64,000 nt of DNA from Tyto alba (lineage: Eukaryota; Chordata; Aves; Strigiformes; Tytonidae), in contig NW_024881301.1 in assembly GCF_018691265.1 (NCBI RefSeq), forward strand, positions 10,243,752 to 10,307,751, read 5' to 3'. The notes beneath the pieces were generated by a model. It did no database searches, was not told where the DNA came from, and saw nothing but the letters and a program-made list of their open reading frames with translations. The first letter of the stretch is position 1, and the number at the start of each line of letters is the position of its first letter. Both the position numbers and the translations under genes were made by a program. This document shows, in pieces, positions 1 through 14,000 of this stretch.

Positions 1-3000
1 CTTTTGTAGCATTCCTTTTGAACCTATGCACCTGAAACCTGATGGTTTTTCACTTGAAACACTGTCTCAGTTGTGTTCAATGACTTGAAAATAAGGCAAC
101 ACAGGTCGGTGGAACTCTTAGCTGGAGGAAACTCATGCTGATAATTAGGATTTCTATCAATTTTAAGAAGCTGTTTTGCTCACTGCAACACTGCAAGAGC
201 CAAACCTCCACGCTGTTACAGCCATTTCAGACGATGGCTAAGGCACACTGCTCAAGACAAGAGCAAGGCAAAGTAATGTTCTCTCTCCCAGCCACTTTCC
301 CAGCTCCAGTGACTTGCAGGTCAGCAATTTCCTTAGTCTGATGTGGTATCCTTCGCAATCCTTTAGTGGATTTTATTTAATTTATTTGTATGGTTGCTTC
401 TTGAACCCATATAGTAACAACAAAACATCTAAATAGTTTTGCACATTTAATAAAAACAATTAATTTTCTTCCCTAACTGTGTGCCATTCAATTTCAGCTT
501 TTTTTGGCACACATACCAATATACCATGTGTGTGATTGCCTTGCTTTTTTTTCTACCTATAATTGTTCACCTTACTGCCGATAACATTGACTGATGCAAA
601 GATAGAGGTGTAAACAGATAGGGGACATTTGCAGATGAGGAAACACTTTCAAATAAAATGTCTGTCAAAGGAAAAGAACAACACTGATTGGGAAAGAAAT
701 GATGTTTTCCATCTTCCAACTGCACATTGAAAAAGATGCAAAGTTTGTTGAAAAGGACAACTTTGAAAAAGTAGTTGATACTTGAATTTTTAAGAGAACT
801 GAATGATTTTCTGCTATGTAAATACTTGAATCTTCATTTTTAATTTGTCATCAGTAGTAAACACACAAGTATAGAAATGTCAGGTGGATTTATAGGTACT
901 TAACAGTAATATAACTAGAGATAATACTGAAGAACAATTGGAAGCATACAGCAGCAAAGATCTCTTCACTCTGTGTCCACAGCTGCATAGAGGGTTAAGC
1001 TGTGACAAGTCAGCTGAAGGACTTGCCAGAATTATCATATGGCAATGCATTAATAAGCTGGAATTTTCCCCAAAGAGATGACACAAAAAACATTTTGGCA
1101 TGACAGATTTTGCCTGCCATTGGCTTTTTGAAGCTGAAGACCCACGATAACTTGGTCTTTCCTATGGCTGGGAAGCAGATGGCCATGGCCTCCAACAGCT
1201 CTTGTCACTCACCTTCCTGATCCAACATCAACAAGAACTATTAGGACTGTCCTTCTGGAATTCAGTGCTGAACAGCCCAAATTTGGAGATCAGGAGGGAG
1301 GCCTAATGTCAGTAATTCTTCAGCTAGTAGTTCTTCTTCCTATCCTTTTCCCATGCCTGTGACTCTGGCAAACGACTCAGTCACTTAAAGGGCATCACAT
1401 ACTTAGAGAGCTTCCTAAATTGGTACCAGACAGATTGTAGTATAGCAGGCTCCTGGGATGTAGAACTGGGACTCAGCCTGTTGGAAAACCAGCTCAGGCT
1501 ATATGCTTTTGCATTCTGGTGTTAATGAAAACCAGCAGCATATCTCCTAAGCCTCTTCTTCAGACTGCTGTCAGTTCTATGCGTCTAGTATATAACTGGC
1601 ATCAGACAAAGGGAGGTAAGCCTATACAGTCAGAAATAAAAAACACTCATTAAACCAGATGCACTGTAGCTATCATAGTTTCCACTTATTTTTGCACATC
1701 TTTGATAATTACCAATCTGAAAGGGGATCAGCTGACTGGCTGTAATATATAACAAAAATGTTCATGTTTAGATATGTCCCCAGTTTCCTTCCCCACATGT
1801 ACACAGTTGAAAAGCCTTGTGTTTTGCAGCCTTCACCCAAACATCTGCAATCATTTATTCAACAAAACAGTCTGCCATCTCAGCCTGTGCTTTTCAATGT
1901 ACACTACAACTGATGTCATTTTGGTATTTAGGATTTTCAAAAGAAACAAATAGGTTTCCAGACAAACCACATCACAGAACATGCCACGGTTATCAGTTCA
2001 AAGAGCCTCACTGGCTCAGCAGCTAGCGCTGTGTTTCATCATGTCTTCCTGAGGTCAGGCAGGGAAACGCTAGCCGAAGAATATACATCTGTGTGTGTAT
2101 ACAAATAGCTTCATTCTTCAGTTGTTCTCTTCCTAACTGCCCCCTGAAATAATCCTCTGCAAAGCACAAGACATGTCAAGTACAGGCTTGGCCAAGGGTA
2201 GACTTTAACATGAATCATGCTACATTCTGAAGTGTCGGTGTTTTGTATGTCATTTTAGGGATGAAGGGAAACAGATTGACTGAAACAGAGATTGTTACTG
2301 CATTATCCCATCACCTTACTATGAAAAGGTCCCTCAAACTTATTTACAAAAGTGTATTCTGCTTACATTTTGTCTTTCCTCTAGCCCACAGAAGAGCTAG
2401 GGTGAGAAATAAACTCCCTAATGATCCCAGAGAGCAGAAGGAAGTCTGGATTCAGGATGGACCGCTTAGACCTTCGCTTCTCCAATTTGGCAAAAGAAGC
2501 TAGTCATATTTTGGGTTCCCAAGAGGACCCAGCATGGATCCAGGCTCCAGTGAGTGACAGATTAGACTGGACACAACAGAGGCAAAGCAGAACTGTCTCT
2601 GGGGCTGCTCTGGGCTAACCTGAACATGGGTTCAGTTAGTAGCCTTGGGCAAATCTGGGGCCAATGCCTATGTAACTTTTCTGGAGCAAATTCAACTGCA
2701 TAAATGAAACTAGGGTGTTGCAGTAAGGGAGATGAGAGCATGCTAACAGCTCAGCATCAGTAGGTATTGATTAAACACTTTGCTGACTAATCCTGACAGG
2801 CTACCAGTGATAAAATTACGTCAGGCTCTAAAGACATCCAGTAAACTTTCTAAACAAATATCCTTTACAAAAATTAGAGGAATAAACTGTTCAGGGGACT
2901 CAAAGGAGTGCTGAGTTTTTTAATATGTAAACCCTTTGGAGTAAGACATTAGACTACCTTGGTAAATGGGTTCGAACCTAGCTGAGCTAGAAAAAATATG

Positions 3001-6000
3001 GTGTAGTAGACACTGTATTTCAGATCAGGTGGAAGGGCTACACTTTCAGGAGACCACAAACATCAGATGAAGTGTCCTAATACCTTGATGTAAAAACTTG
3101 ATAGAAATGAAGGAAATGCAAAAGATGGCTGTAAGAGTGAGTCAGGAGTTTCAGCCTTGGAATCAGTCTCTGTGTTGTCCCTGGGACTACTGTCCAGTGC
3201 TTCTCCTCCCTGTTTGCAGTCTGACATATGCAGGCATACACTGCTGTGACTGAGATTAATTTTATCATAGGTTATACGTCCTCATGAAAGGGCCCCAAAG
3301 GGTGGGTGTTTTCAAAGTATGCATTCAAAAGCGCAGGTTTCTAAAAATGTGTTATTAAAGAACTAGATGAGCTTTGGAAGCCATATTTTCCCAATGGCAA
3401 GCTGGCCTTTTTTCCCTTGTTCTTATCCCTGAGGTGTAGGATTTCTTTTCACAGGTACAGATCCTGAAAGATCCTAGTGAGAAATTCTTCTTTATGCTAC
3501 AAATACCTCCTCTTCTGTTCCTACACACTGCCTGGCAAAACCTTCTGAGTTTTAAGGTAACATCACAATGATTACTTTTGAATGTAAATCATGCTTGGCA
3601 TTGCAAATTTTAGCTGTTTGTAGTGCTCTGGTTTTACACAAATATGATAGCTCCAGTGGTTTAGAGGACTCGTCCCTTCCACAGGCATGCTTATCTGATG
3701 AATAAATTTAACATTTATAAGCATGTGACCTTCCTTCATGTCTGCCTTGTCTGACAATACGGTACTGCTATTCCTTTCTGACTTGAGATGCTAGTCAGTT
3801 TTGGATTAGATGGTTGCTGTTGCTAGGAAAGGACCGTGGTGGTAGAGTAAGCATCAATCTTTGAATCTTAGCTGACAAAGAATAAAGGGACTCTGACTTC
3901 CTTCAACTCTGGAAGAATCAGAGACAAAGATTTTTGTCTTGCAAATCTAAGCTGATATCAATACATACTTTAATCAAAATTAGTCCCCCCATAGTCCCAC
4001 TCACACTCAGTGTAATGCCCTGAGGTTTTCTGTGCTATATCTAGCATTTTTTATGTACCCATGTGAGTTTCTGTTGTTTCTGTCATACACCGATAGGTAC
4101 ATCTCCACAAATCAATGCTCCAGCTCCTATGTTTGCTATTGCACTTTGGTCTTAAGATATATTCGCCATGTTTTTATGTTTTGGGTGATGACAACATATT
4201 GCTTCAGGTCTATAAAACAGCTTGTTTTGGATATCTGTACTCAGTGGAGGACAGCTGCCAGACCCACAAGCTCCTGTGCATTCTTCCCATTCCACAGCAA
4301 GCCAATGTTCTCCAGGCCAACTACCAGGATTCGTCATAATGGCTACTTTACAAAAAATATTATTTCCGTTCACCTCAGTGCTACAATACTGTTGCAGAAG
4401 AAACACCTGCACTACTTAGGAGTTGTGGGCAAGTCACATAGAAATGTATTAGCCTCACATAGAAATGTTGCAAGGGAAAGTTTAAGAATCTATAATGAAA
4501 ATGTCCCCAGTGAACAGGCTGTTCAAAAAGGATAATTTCAGCTCCTTTCAGAGCATGTATTGAGGACAAGGTTTGATGCTAGTTGTCTTCAGTGGTAGTA
4601 CTGATGAAAATACCTTAGCTGCTTCCTACCACTTCTGCATTTCTACATCTTTACCTGTACGAAAAGACATCAGTTGGGTGGTGCTGTCAAGTAGATCAGG
4701 TACATGATACACATCTCTGCTTTTACATTCAGGTTTTTTTCCACCTTTTCTCTCTCTCTCTCTCTTTTTTTTTTTTTTTTTTTTTAAAAAGCCAGATTCA
4801 CAGCACACCTCCAGAAAAGCACTGTACTAGCAGAGTTGGAGTGAGCAAAAAACTGTGAAATAGGGACAGAAATACCATATGACAGTATTACTTCTGAAGG
4901 CAGTGTGCTATCACTGCAACCTAACTTTAGGTGCATGGAGGAGCCCCTGTCTTTACACTGACTATGAGAGTAGCTCAGGAGATTTCTTTTCCTAACCTGA
5001 TGTTGGCCGTGATATATAACTTCTACTTCTCTCCATATTGTAGGAAGATTCAAATTTGTACACTGCTTTTTACCTTCAAAATGAGGAGCAATATATTACC
5101 TTGCAACCAAGAAATCAGACCTGCAGTCAGAGAGATACTGATATTTAAACAGATTTACAAAACCAAACCTACTTAAACAACTGGTCTGCATAGGCGTTTC
5201 TGTGAATTTTACCAGGCACCTATCCACATTATTAAATACCTAAATACATTTATCCTCCTCTATATTCACGTTGGTGCAATTAAGATGAGAATTTGATTCT
5301 AGTTCTCTCAGGGTTCTTTTTTACCTATTAGAAGAAAAAAGATTTACTGCCTGGGTAATTCATGTATGATTCTGATTTAATGAATCAACAATTAAACACA
5401 CACCTCTAATAACACCCAAATCTTTTAATCTCTACAATGCAAGTCATCCACCGGAATGTATGAAGCGTCTTTTATGTTCACCATTATAACAATGACAAGA
5501 TCCCCTTTTTGTGCTGGTGAGCTCTGTGAAGCTGACACACCTCAGAAGAGAATAGGCTCATCTCCATTAGATCTTACACACCTGCAATAAAACTGTTAAA
5601 AAAATAGTTTTGTTGCAGAATCCTTCACCTTGGCAGCATTGTGAAAGCCAGGGGTATACAATTTAACATTGGGCTCAGCCTGAATTTACTTTGATATTTG
5701 TCAATGAAAGGGTGATTTTTACAGAATACCCTTCTGAGAACAGAAGAGAACTTTGAAGTCTTCCACTGAAAAGACGGCTGAATTGTGTAATGAGCTGATC
5801 TTCACTTCGTATTCCACAGGTGAAACTCAGTGTAATGGCTGTGGAAAGTTAAGCACTGTGGCAATAATAGAAACTAAAAGCAGTCAGTGCAGAAGCATTA
5901 ATTACATGTGGGGAAAAAGGCAGAGAGTGAGTCTCCACTTTAATCCATTGTCTTGGCAGTTCAGCGGTGAACTGGAGAAGCTTCCCACCTGCCCCAGCAT

Positions 6001-6780
6001 TGTGTGAGCTGTAATGGAGTTGGGTCAGTTTGTTCATTGAAATGTTTTTCTAAAAGATACTGGTGTAGATTCACCTTGGGGCTGTCAGTGTGTTTTCTTT
6101 CAATCAGTTACTACAAATCAAGCAGTTGCAAGAGCCTCTATATGGAGAGGCCAAGGGATTAACTTTTCCTGGTCCAGGCCAGCTGATACTTTCTGGGTAG
6201 ACTTTACACAGATACTTTGCGTGTGAAGAACAGACTTTTAGCTGGCACCAAATACAGGTAATAGCTGCTGAAAGCTCAGCTCATTTCCAAAACATAGTTT
6301 CTCTCCTATCTTTCCTATCTGTGTACCCAGGTTTGCTTCCACAGAAAACCAGGGCACCTGGGGGATGGTTGCATTCTGGTCCTTTTCCAGCATGCAGCAC
6401 ACCTTGGGGGCCAGGACTGTGAGGGGCCAAGGATTTTACCGGTTCAGACAGAGGCACTCTGACAGGGGAAGGCATGTGTGGATGGACCAGGAGAAAAGAC
6501 TCCTTTAATAAGAGAGTGTAAAAGGTTGTTTCTTATTTCCTGCTCATCTGGTTCTGGACACTGAGCTGTAAGCCTCTCGCAGTGTAAACAGATCTTAAAA
6601 GGTTACAGGACAGTAAGTGGTTGTAATGCAGCAACTCCTTGGTACAAAGAATCAGACGTTGGAATCAGCGCTGAAAACTGGTGAAGAATGCAGACACTTC
6701 CAAACATCACTAGAACGAATGGTTTCACCATTTACATTTTTGTAGAGTCATGTCATCTGAACTTTTCTTTTTGGTTAGAA
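1..6780. other. Non-coding, probably DLGAP1 intron
   Basis: AT-rich sequence without a recognisable exon, RNA gene or transposon; one TC/T tract lies at 4749-4790. The 167-codon open frame at 4032-4535 is of a length expected about once by chance in a window this size. Assignment to a DLGAP1 intron is inferred from the lack of any other gene and the large size of DLGAP1 introns. Confidence 0.6.
4749..4790. repeat. (TC)n tract followed by T and A runs
   Basis: About eight TC units (4749-4764), then about 21 T, then five A. Simple low-complexity sequence. Confidence 0.9.
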
Positions 6781-7200
6781 ACCTCAGTCGCGCTCCTTGC
6801 CAGTCCCGTATCCCGAGGCTTTCCTTTCCCAGATCTCCAGCAGAACAATAACTCCCTCTGGTGTTTGCCTGCCATTGTTACCGCCTCAGCCCCGGCCCCG
6901 GGAAGCCCTGCCAAATGATGTACCTCCTGTAAACCCTCTTCTTTCCTTGGCCGACGGTTACTCCACGCCTTGGGCAGAGGGCACCGTGTGCCCCCCGAGC
7001 CCCGCGCCCCAGCTGAGCATCCCTGCAGCGGGCGAGGGAGATGGCCAAGCTCTGCTGCTGCCCCGCCACCCGCGGTGCCGAAAGCTCATTAACACGCTCC
7101 CTGCGTTTATTTAATTACACAAACAGTAGTCTTATTGCGAAGTGTCTGGATGCTTTATGTGATGAATACCGGAACTTACCAACGCAGTCCCGAGAGGGTC
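6781..7200. promoter_or_regulatory. CpG-rich patch, possible cryptic or alternative promoter
   Basis: By eye I count about 25 CpG dinucleotides in roughly 420 bases, against almost none in neighbouring kilobases. GC content is clearly raised, with blocks such as CCCCGGCCCCGGG and CCACCCGCGGTGCCG. No TATA box is evident. A 69-codon plus-strand frame (7041-7250) and a 63-codon minus-strand frame (6878-7069) cross it, but neither resembles a family I know. On the minus strand it would lie downstream of the recognised DLGAP1 exons, so an internal promoter for a short isoform is one possibility, and an antisense RNA another. It may also be only a GC-rich, non-functional patch. Confidence 0.35.
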
Positions 7201-7785
7201 AGGGTACCTACAGGGATATGTCAAGTGGCTGGGTGATAGTTGAGAGTTAATGAATTGTGGTGCTCTGCTCCTGGGACAGACAATGTGGAAATGTCATGCA
7301 GCTGCAAATTTATTTACAGGAATGCTGTCACAGCTTCAAGGCTCAAATCTGACGTGCTAGTGAGTTTCAAGCTATATCTGCAGGCAGAGGAAGCAAAATG
7401 AGATGCAAGAGAAGTTCCTGCCTTTCAGGCTACACCTTACCTATCTATTCCCATAGTAATGGGGATTGTAGATTTTTTTAATTTTAAAATTTACAAGAAA
7501 ATATAAACTTTTTATGTTAAATATATATCACACAATAAATAATAAGTAAACATCCAATAAATTTTTTTTTTCCAAATTTTTGCACTGGTCAGATGATGAA
7601 AACAAATCTGCAAGACAAGACGAAAGAAATTAGATGTTTGGGATATGCACTTCACCAAAGAGAAGAGCCTATTTTTCTGGGCTGTTTAATAGAAATTCCT
7701 TTCAAAGAATCATGCAGTCATTCAGCTGGGTGCTCTCTCCAAACAGCCCACAGGCTTTTTATATTTGACCTAAATGTCTGGAGCG

Positions 7786-7786
<1 letters not shown>

Positions 7787-7817
<31 letters not shown>
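7787..7817. repeat. T homopolymer, 31 bases
   Basis: Uninterrupted T run followed by CCCC. No retroposed body is recognisable next to it. Confidence 0.92.
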
Positions 7818-10800
7818 CCCCTTTTCTTTAGCACATCACAGAACAGGAATCTGTAAACTGATTATTGTTGCTGTTAATTCACTTCTGAATGCAAACATCT
7901 TTGCATGGTTTGAATGCTAGTGTATAGAGCTGAAATCAGAAAAGTTAAAAGAGCTTGAAAGCTCTTACTAAATCCTGACTGTCTGGCTCCCTGGCCCATG
8001 CCTCGTATTATACAAAATGTGTAACCATATTACACTTTTGATGTAAAACAACTCCCCTTTAACATGCTGTAATCTCTTATTCTCTTTGTCTCTGAAATAA
8101 TAATCCTCTTGCACATGGTAATCCTCAAAATCACATATGCTCTTTAAAGCTTTTCTTTTGGAAATTATTCATATTAATTTTCTGGGCACTGGCAACTAAA
8201 TATTACAGAAGACCTGATTCTTCTGTCTTTGACCAAGACAGCTTGAATTTTTCATATTCCATATTCACTGCTTGGCTGGAGCTGGGTCGATAAAGTGAGT
8301 AAACAGTTTCTATTTATCCAGCAGAACAGTAGCGTGCCTATGTTTATTTGGTCAAGGCATAGGCACAACGTGACTGGAAGAGTTAACAAGAAACAAGTAA
8401 AATGACATTTTCTATTTGTGTTGTAAAACAGAGAATTAGATTTAGTTGTCTAGAATGATTCAAAAATATGTCCTCCTGGACTACTAAAACTAGCTAGTAA
8501 AAGAAAAATTCCTACCTCAGCAGTAATAATCAAGCCCCCTAGCACTGGCACCTGGACATTTACAAGTATGCTACTGGCTACTCAAAGTTTCATTATTCCA
8601 AGACTAAATGTTTTTAGATATTGCCACCTTACATCAGAGGTAGAGGCTGAGACTAGAAATATTTCATCAGAGCAGCATGTTTTTTTAAATGATCTAATGA
8701 CAGCTGGTGATGACTATAATGTGAGTCTCATCAGGTCAAATGGAAGATCCTAAATAATATAAACTGCATTAATTGCAGGACATGATGAGTGTTAGCCTAA
8801 GAGTTCAAAAAAATTTTTTTTATTTGCTGATGAATGTGCACATTGCCATAAGGAATTTGTAGCAAGCTAGGAGGAGGTAGCAAGCTGTGATACGGCTTCC
8901 GATGATACAACAGCACAACCTGCTGACCAGACCATCTTATCTGGTCTGTCCAAGCCCGGCCAGCTCGCCTTGCTCGCTTCCAGTAAGACCAAGCACAGAA
9001 ATTTCTCCTGGTTTGCTTTCTAAGGAGGACAGGATCTGCCGCCAGCAGGACACACCCTGGTTGTACTGCTGAGGCCTAGGGGTGTTTTATTCCTTTTGCT
9101 CTTGTTGGGAGGTGCTTCCCACCATCCTTGGACATGGGGATCACCCATCCACAAGCCCTCTGCGTTGGTCTGTCCTACACAGCCACATTGTCCTCCCTTC
9201 TTCTGGGCCAGTGGGCAGAGCAAGGGATCAGCCCTGGGCCCTGGATCAGCTGCTGACTCACAGCAGCTGCCTTGGGGACGATGGATAAATATACCTGAGC
9301 TAAACTGCACAGCTCTCTGGCATCCTGAGTTAACATTTCACAGTGTTTGTCATTTAATCTGGTGACTACAGGAGGCTTAAAGTTTCTCCTGATGTTCCGA
9401 GAAACTCTCATTCTCATATAAAATCAAAATTACCTTGCACTTACTTCACTCAGGTTAGAACCTCTAGCTCATAAGTCACAAACCAGAATGCAAATTTCCC
9501 AGTTTTGAGAGTTTGAGGAAAGCAATCTTGATGATCTCTCAGCCTAAGCAGCTTTGAACTTTGTTGGAGGTTTAGGGATGCCCTGCAGACCTGCAGGTCT
9601 CTTTGCAGTGAACTGCGGTAGCATTTGTGTTGTAGCTCAAAGACTGCCACCCAGGCGTAACAAGAACAATAAATAATAGTGATAAACACTCCAAGCTGAA
9701 GTGGGCTGCACGTGGGAATCAGGCAGTACTATTTCTAAAAGAAAGGCAGGAAATTAGGCTCTCTTATGCCATTTCAAATGTTTACAGTAAATCAGCAAAA
9801 TTAATGGTTCTAGTGGAGAGAAACTCTACTCTCACTGAGAAATTCACTGTACTCCAAGCAAACTAGCCAAATATTAATTTCCTTACAGCTGTTTTTGCCA
9901 TTTATTTCCTTGATTTGCCAAAATTAAGTCAGCTGAATTTTCTCATGAGTGCAAACATTTGTGTTGCAAAAAATAAGAAACTCAAGGATCTAATCATTTT
10001 TTAGGAAATAAAGTTAACTTATCAACTATAAGTGCTAATCTTCCCATCTCACATGAAAGTCCAGAAACTCCAGATAAAACACTTGGGTAACTCATCTGTT
10101 TGCATGAAGATTTAGTTTCTAAACATTGAAGGCAAACACCTGTCAAAAGGAATCAGTTTTAATTTGGTGAGCAGAAAAAAGTGAGGTAAAACACGAAGGT
10201 TACAAACAATACCCCTAGGAAGATGCTAAACAAAATTTTTTTCATGCAGATGAATCAATGCATACAAAAAAGAAGTAATCTCATTTCCTCCATTCCTCTC
10301 ACTAAGGAGGATTAGAAGTCCAGCTGTCACAGGGAGCATTCTTGCTCTCTTTAGTCCTCATCTAGGTGATGACAAGCAACTCCATTTTGCCAAAGCTTAA
10401 TTAACTAATCGCTTTGCCAAACTTTGTTAGCAGTGTATTGATTAGAAAAACACAACTTTTACATTATGACATATGTTGCTGTGATCAGTTTCTGAACTTT
10501 TAAAAATAAGCGTAATCACTCCTAAATCACTGTTTTAATGTTTGTTGATTGAAAAACAAATTGCTGAGGTAAGAGCTAATAGTTATAATTAATACCATTT
10601 TTCTTTCATCTTAATTCTTAATTGAAATTAGATTAAATGAACAGGAATTAAAATAGAAGTCAGTGTAAACCCTTTGCATATAAATTATTACTATGAGAAG
10701 AAAACTTTAGTATTCAGATGAGAAGCTTAATGTTATCAGCATTTACAAGACTGGAATCAGAATGTCCGGATTAAAATTCAGGCTCTAATTCCCTTCTTAT

Positions 10801-10992
10801 TTCATCTTTCCAATCAGTGATATGGGGCTAATAATCCTTATTTTTCTCATTCATAGATTGTTTCAAGCATGAAAAATATGTCAGTGTTGACTATCATCAT
10901 AATTAGTTTTAAAGTGTGAATGAAATCATGAAGATATATCATAAAAATAAATAAATAGGGTATTTGAGACTATAAATACAAAACACTGAATT

Positions 10993-11055
10993 TATCAGGA
11001 AATAATAACAGTCTGGGAATGTTATCTAGGAAATAATAACAGTCTAGGAAAAAGA
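10993..11055. repeat. 31-bp tandem duplication, two copies
   Basis: AGGAAATAATAACAGTCT occurs at 10997 and again at 11028, each preceded by TATC and followed by a G/A-variable GGGA or AGGA, giving a unit of 31 bp. A small local duplication. Confidence 0.85.
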
Positions 11056-14000
11056 AATGAATCTTTTTTCCTTCAGGGGCAGGGCAACAAAATTTCAGAA
11101 ATCACCATATGACTTCTTTTCCACATATTTCCCACTACAGCAGTCCATTCTAAAAATGTTTATGAAGTAATTTTTGAGAGTTACACCTATTACAGGTGAA
11201 ACTATCTTTTGATGTATGTATGGGTACAGTCTAAGATTTTCACTTTATAGAAGAACGGTTGTACAGACAAAGAACAGGAGTAGGGAACTAGTAAAATGTT
11301 ATAGTTAAGTGGATTTCAAAACACCCAGTGATACATAAAAAAATAAACTACAAAGCCCTATTTAATTACCTAACTGTATTAAAAAAAAATTAACCCCTCC
11401 CACTTGGAGAATTAATAGAGAACATAAATGGCATAATCGCCTAACTAACTGTGGAAGGAAAAAAAATCTCCTTAAGATATTAAAATGCCAGCAAAAGTCA
11501 TCCATCAGAGTTTAAGATATAACACATGAAAAGCATAATTGGCTTATTATTTTTCTAGGCAGCCAGTAGAACAAGATGAATGAAAAAGCTTACAAGTTAC
11601 AGCAATTTATCAGTTGCTTGTAAACTAGTTTAGCTATATTGTCTTTAAAAGTTCATTGCTATATATCAGGTAATTGTCTGACTCCCTTTTTCACATCATG
11701 GACACCACCTGTTTGTCTCTTCTCTACAGTGGATTTTTGAGACTCACTCCACCGATAAACAACAGAGTGAAATGTTTTGGAAAATTTGGCCCTTTAACTT
11801 TTTTACTCCTAATCTCAACAAAACTTCACACCAACAAGCACTTGCTTGTCATTCAAAACAATGTTACTTAGTGGACATTGGCATGTTTCCTTTCAGAAGA
11901 GACAGTCAAAATCCAAGTCTTACATTTACGTTTATGACTGAAACATAGAAATTCCAACCCACTTCACACTTCTAGTCATTTCTAAATCAATACAAGGGCT
12001 TAAGCTCCAATGCGATTTTTGGTATATATTAATTTGTTTGGGTTGCAGGACCAGGAACTGATTTAGTTATTCTTTCAAAAAAAACCTCAAAGTCATCTTA
12101 TACTCCTTTCTAAAAAAACTTCAGGAGCAATTAAGTGAATTAGGGATACAACACAGATAACCTACAGCAAGGTGTATGCAAACATCTACCTTTGCACATT
12201 ATTTCCTATGGAGAAGTGTCAATGTTTTTCATGACCTGAGGATCCACCTGTATACTGTGTAATGTGAGGATGAGGCCAAAATGACAGAATTTTAAAAGTT
12301 ACTGTAAAACTATCAGATTTTCCATGCTGACACATTTACCTGCATAGTGCTGCACTGTTCTGTCCTGACTGATTAAAATCTGGAATAAGTTTAAAATGAG
12401 GCAAGATGACATCAAAAGTACAACAATATGATACCATAAATGTACTTTGCTTTTCTGCAGAAAATGAATCATTTATTAATTGCATTCATGGTTAATATCA
12501 CAGTTATCTGAAGAAAAATAGTTTAATGATAGGCATTGGTCTAGATATCCAATTTCCACAGAAAACCAAGGAAGAACATATGATACCATTTGGCTGTCAT
12601 AAAATCCATGAAGATGTCACCCTTTGTCATTTCAAAGCAGCTTTAAAACCTTCAGTTAAGACATGCAGGTCTATCATTATGCCAAATCCCAAGCTTTTAA
12701 CACCAAACACATGGTTAGTATTGTCAGACCTGTCAAAGCTCAACAAATTTGGCAGACACTAAACGCAGCAGCATCAACTCGGACATTGGCAGCTGGTCGG
12801 CTCTAGCAGGGCTTGCTGCAGGACTGGGTCGGGATGCTTCACTGGGTGGGATGCAGGGCTCCGTCTCCCCCCTGATCCTGGCAGTCCCCTGGGGTCACCT
12901 TCTGGGCTTTCACCTTCTCTAAAAAACCCTGGGCGAGCCTGTGTGCAGGGCGAGCTTTCTCCATGATGGAGGGACATTGAGGGGGTTTAACAGGTGGCTG
13001 GTTGCTTGACTTTCTGTTTAATTGACCATCTTAATGCTGCTGAGATCAAATTATTTTCCGTGTGATATGAAACACTACTTTGGACAGGGTATTTTTCTGT
13101 TATTTCTGAAATCAAGTAACCGAAAGCAAAGGGCAGCTGTGCAAGAAACATATTTTGTAGCCAACACTGTATAGTATTACATTTTACTACCAAAAGCACA
13201 AAACGAATGTCACAGGGTGTAAGTTTTCACTGGGCCAAGTCTTCTGCAGCTTCATCTTTCCTGAATGAAGACATATGAGAACAACTAAAAAAGATTTCAG
13301 AGCTTCAGTTTTGAAAGAATGATTTCTTGTACAGTTGTTATGTGCCCAACTCTATATAGCTCAAGATTTGAAATCATAAAACCAAATATATGTATAAAAC
13401 TTATGAAAGCTTTTCATGCCAGAAATTGATAATGTCAACTTTGATACATCGGGTCCTTACAGGATTTGAAAGAAGCAGCTGCACAGAACAATTAGGCAGC
13501 TGGAGATCAATCCTCTGCAGCAATATGAAGCTCCAGTTTCTGAGCCTGCAGGGATATGAGATACCAGATTTTAAGTAGTGACGTCTTAGCATGAAGAAGA
13601 GCTGTCACTGCTGTTTTCAGTTTCAAGAAGGGAAATTATTTCTGGGGGTAAAGCCAAATTTAAAGAGGAAACATTTAGGGGGTGTACTAAGGCTAAAGTT
13701 GGAAACTCTTTGAAATGGCAGATATGTTTGAAACATCATAGTATAAGTCTTTGTTTTAAACATTAATTATTGCTGCATTTACCTTCTCTGAAATACTTGA
13801 TTTTTAGCCTTGTTTACAATGTGTTCTAGTGCATTTGTGTGCAATAACTCTTACAACCCAAAGGCAAAATGATAACAGCCTGTGGGATTACTTTGTTTCA
13901 GCATTTCTCAGTCTCAGCAAACTTATTTTTAATAATAGATTTTCTATATGTGTAAATTTATTATGATTCATCAGATCTCTAGACCCTTAAATACTGTGTG

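Noticed and set aside
2384..2546. Exon-like plus-strand segment with a CTTTCCTCTAG acceptor and GTGAGT donor
   Set aside because: Splice-like signals occur often by chance, neither frame resembles a known protein, and it would be antisense to DLGAP1 with no partner exon.
4032..4535. 167-codon plus-strand open frame
   Set aside because: With stops at about 1 in 18 codons, roughly one frame this long is expected by chance in 64 kb of double-stranded sequence. The peptide resembles no known family and has no splice or promoter context.
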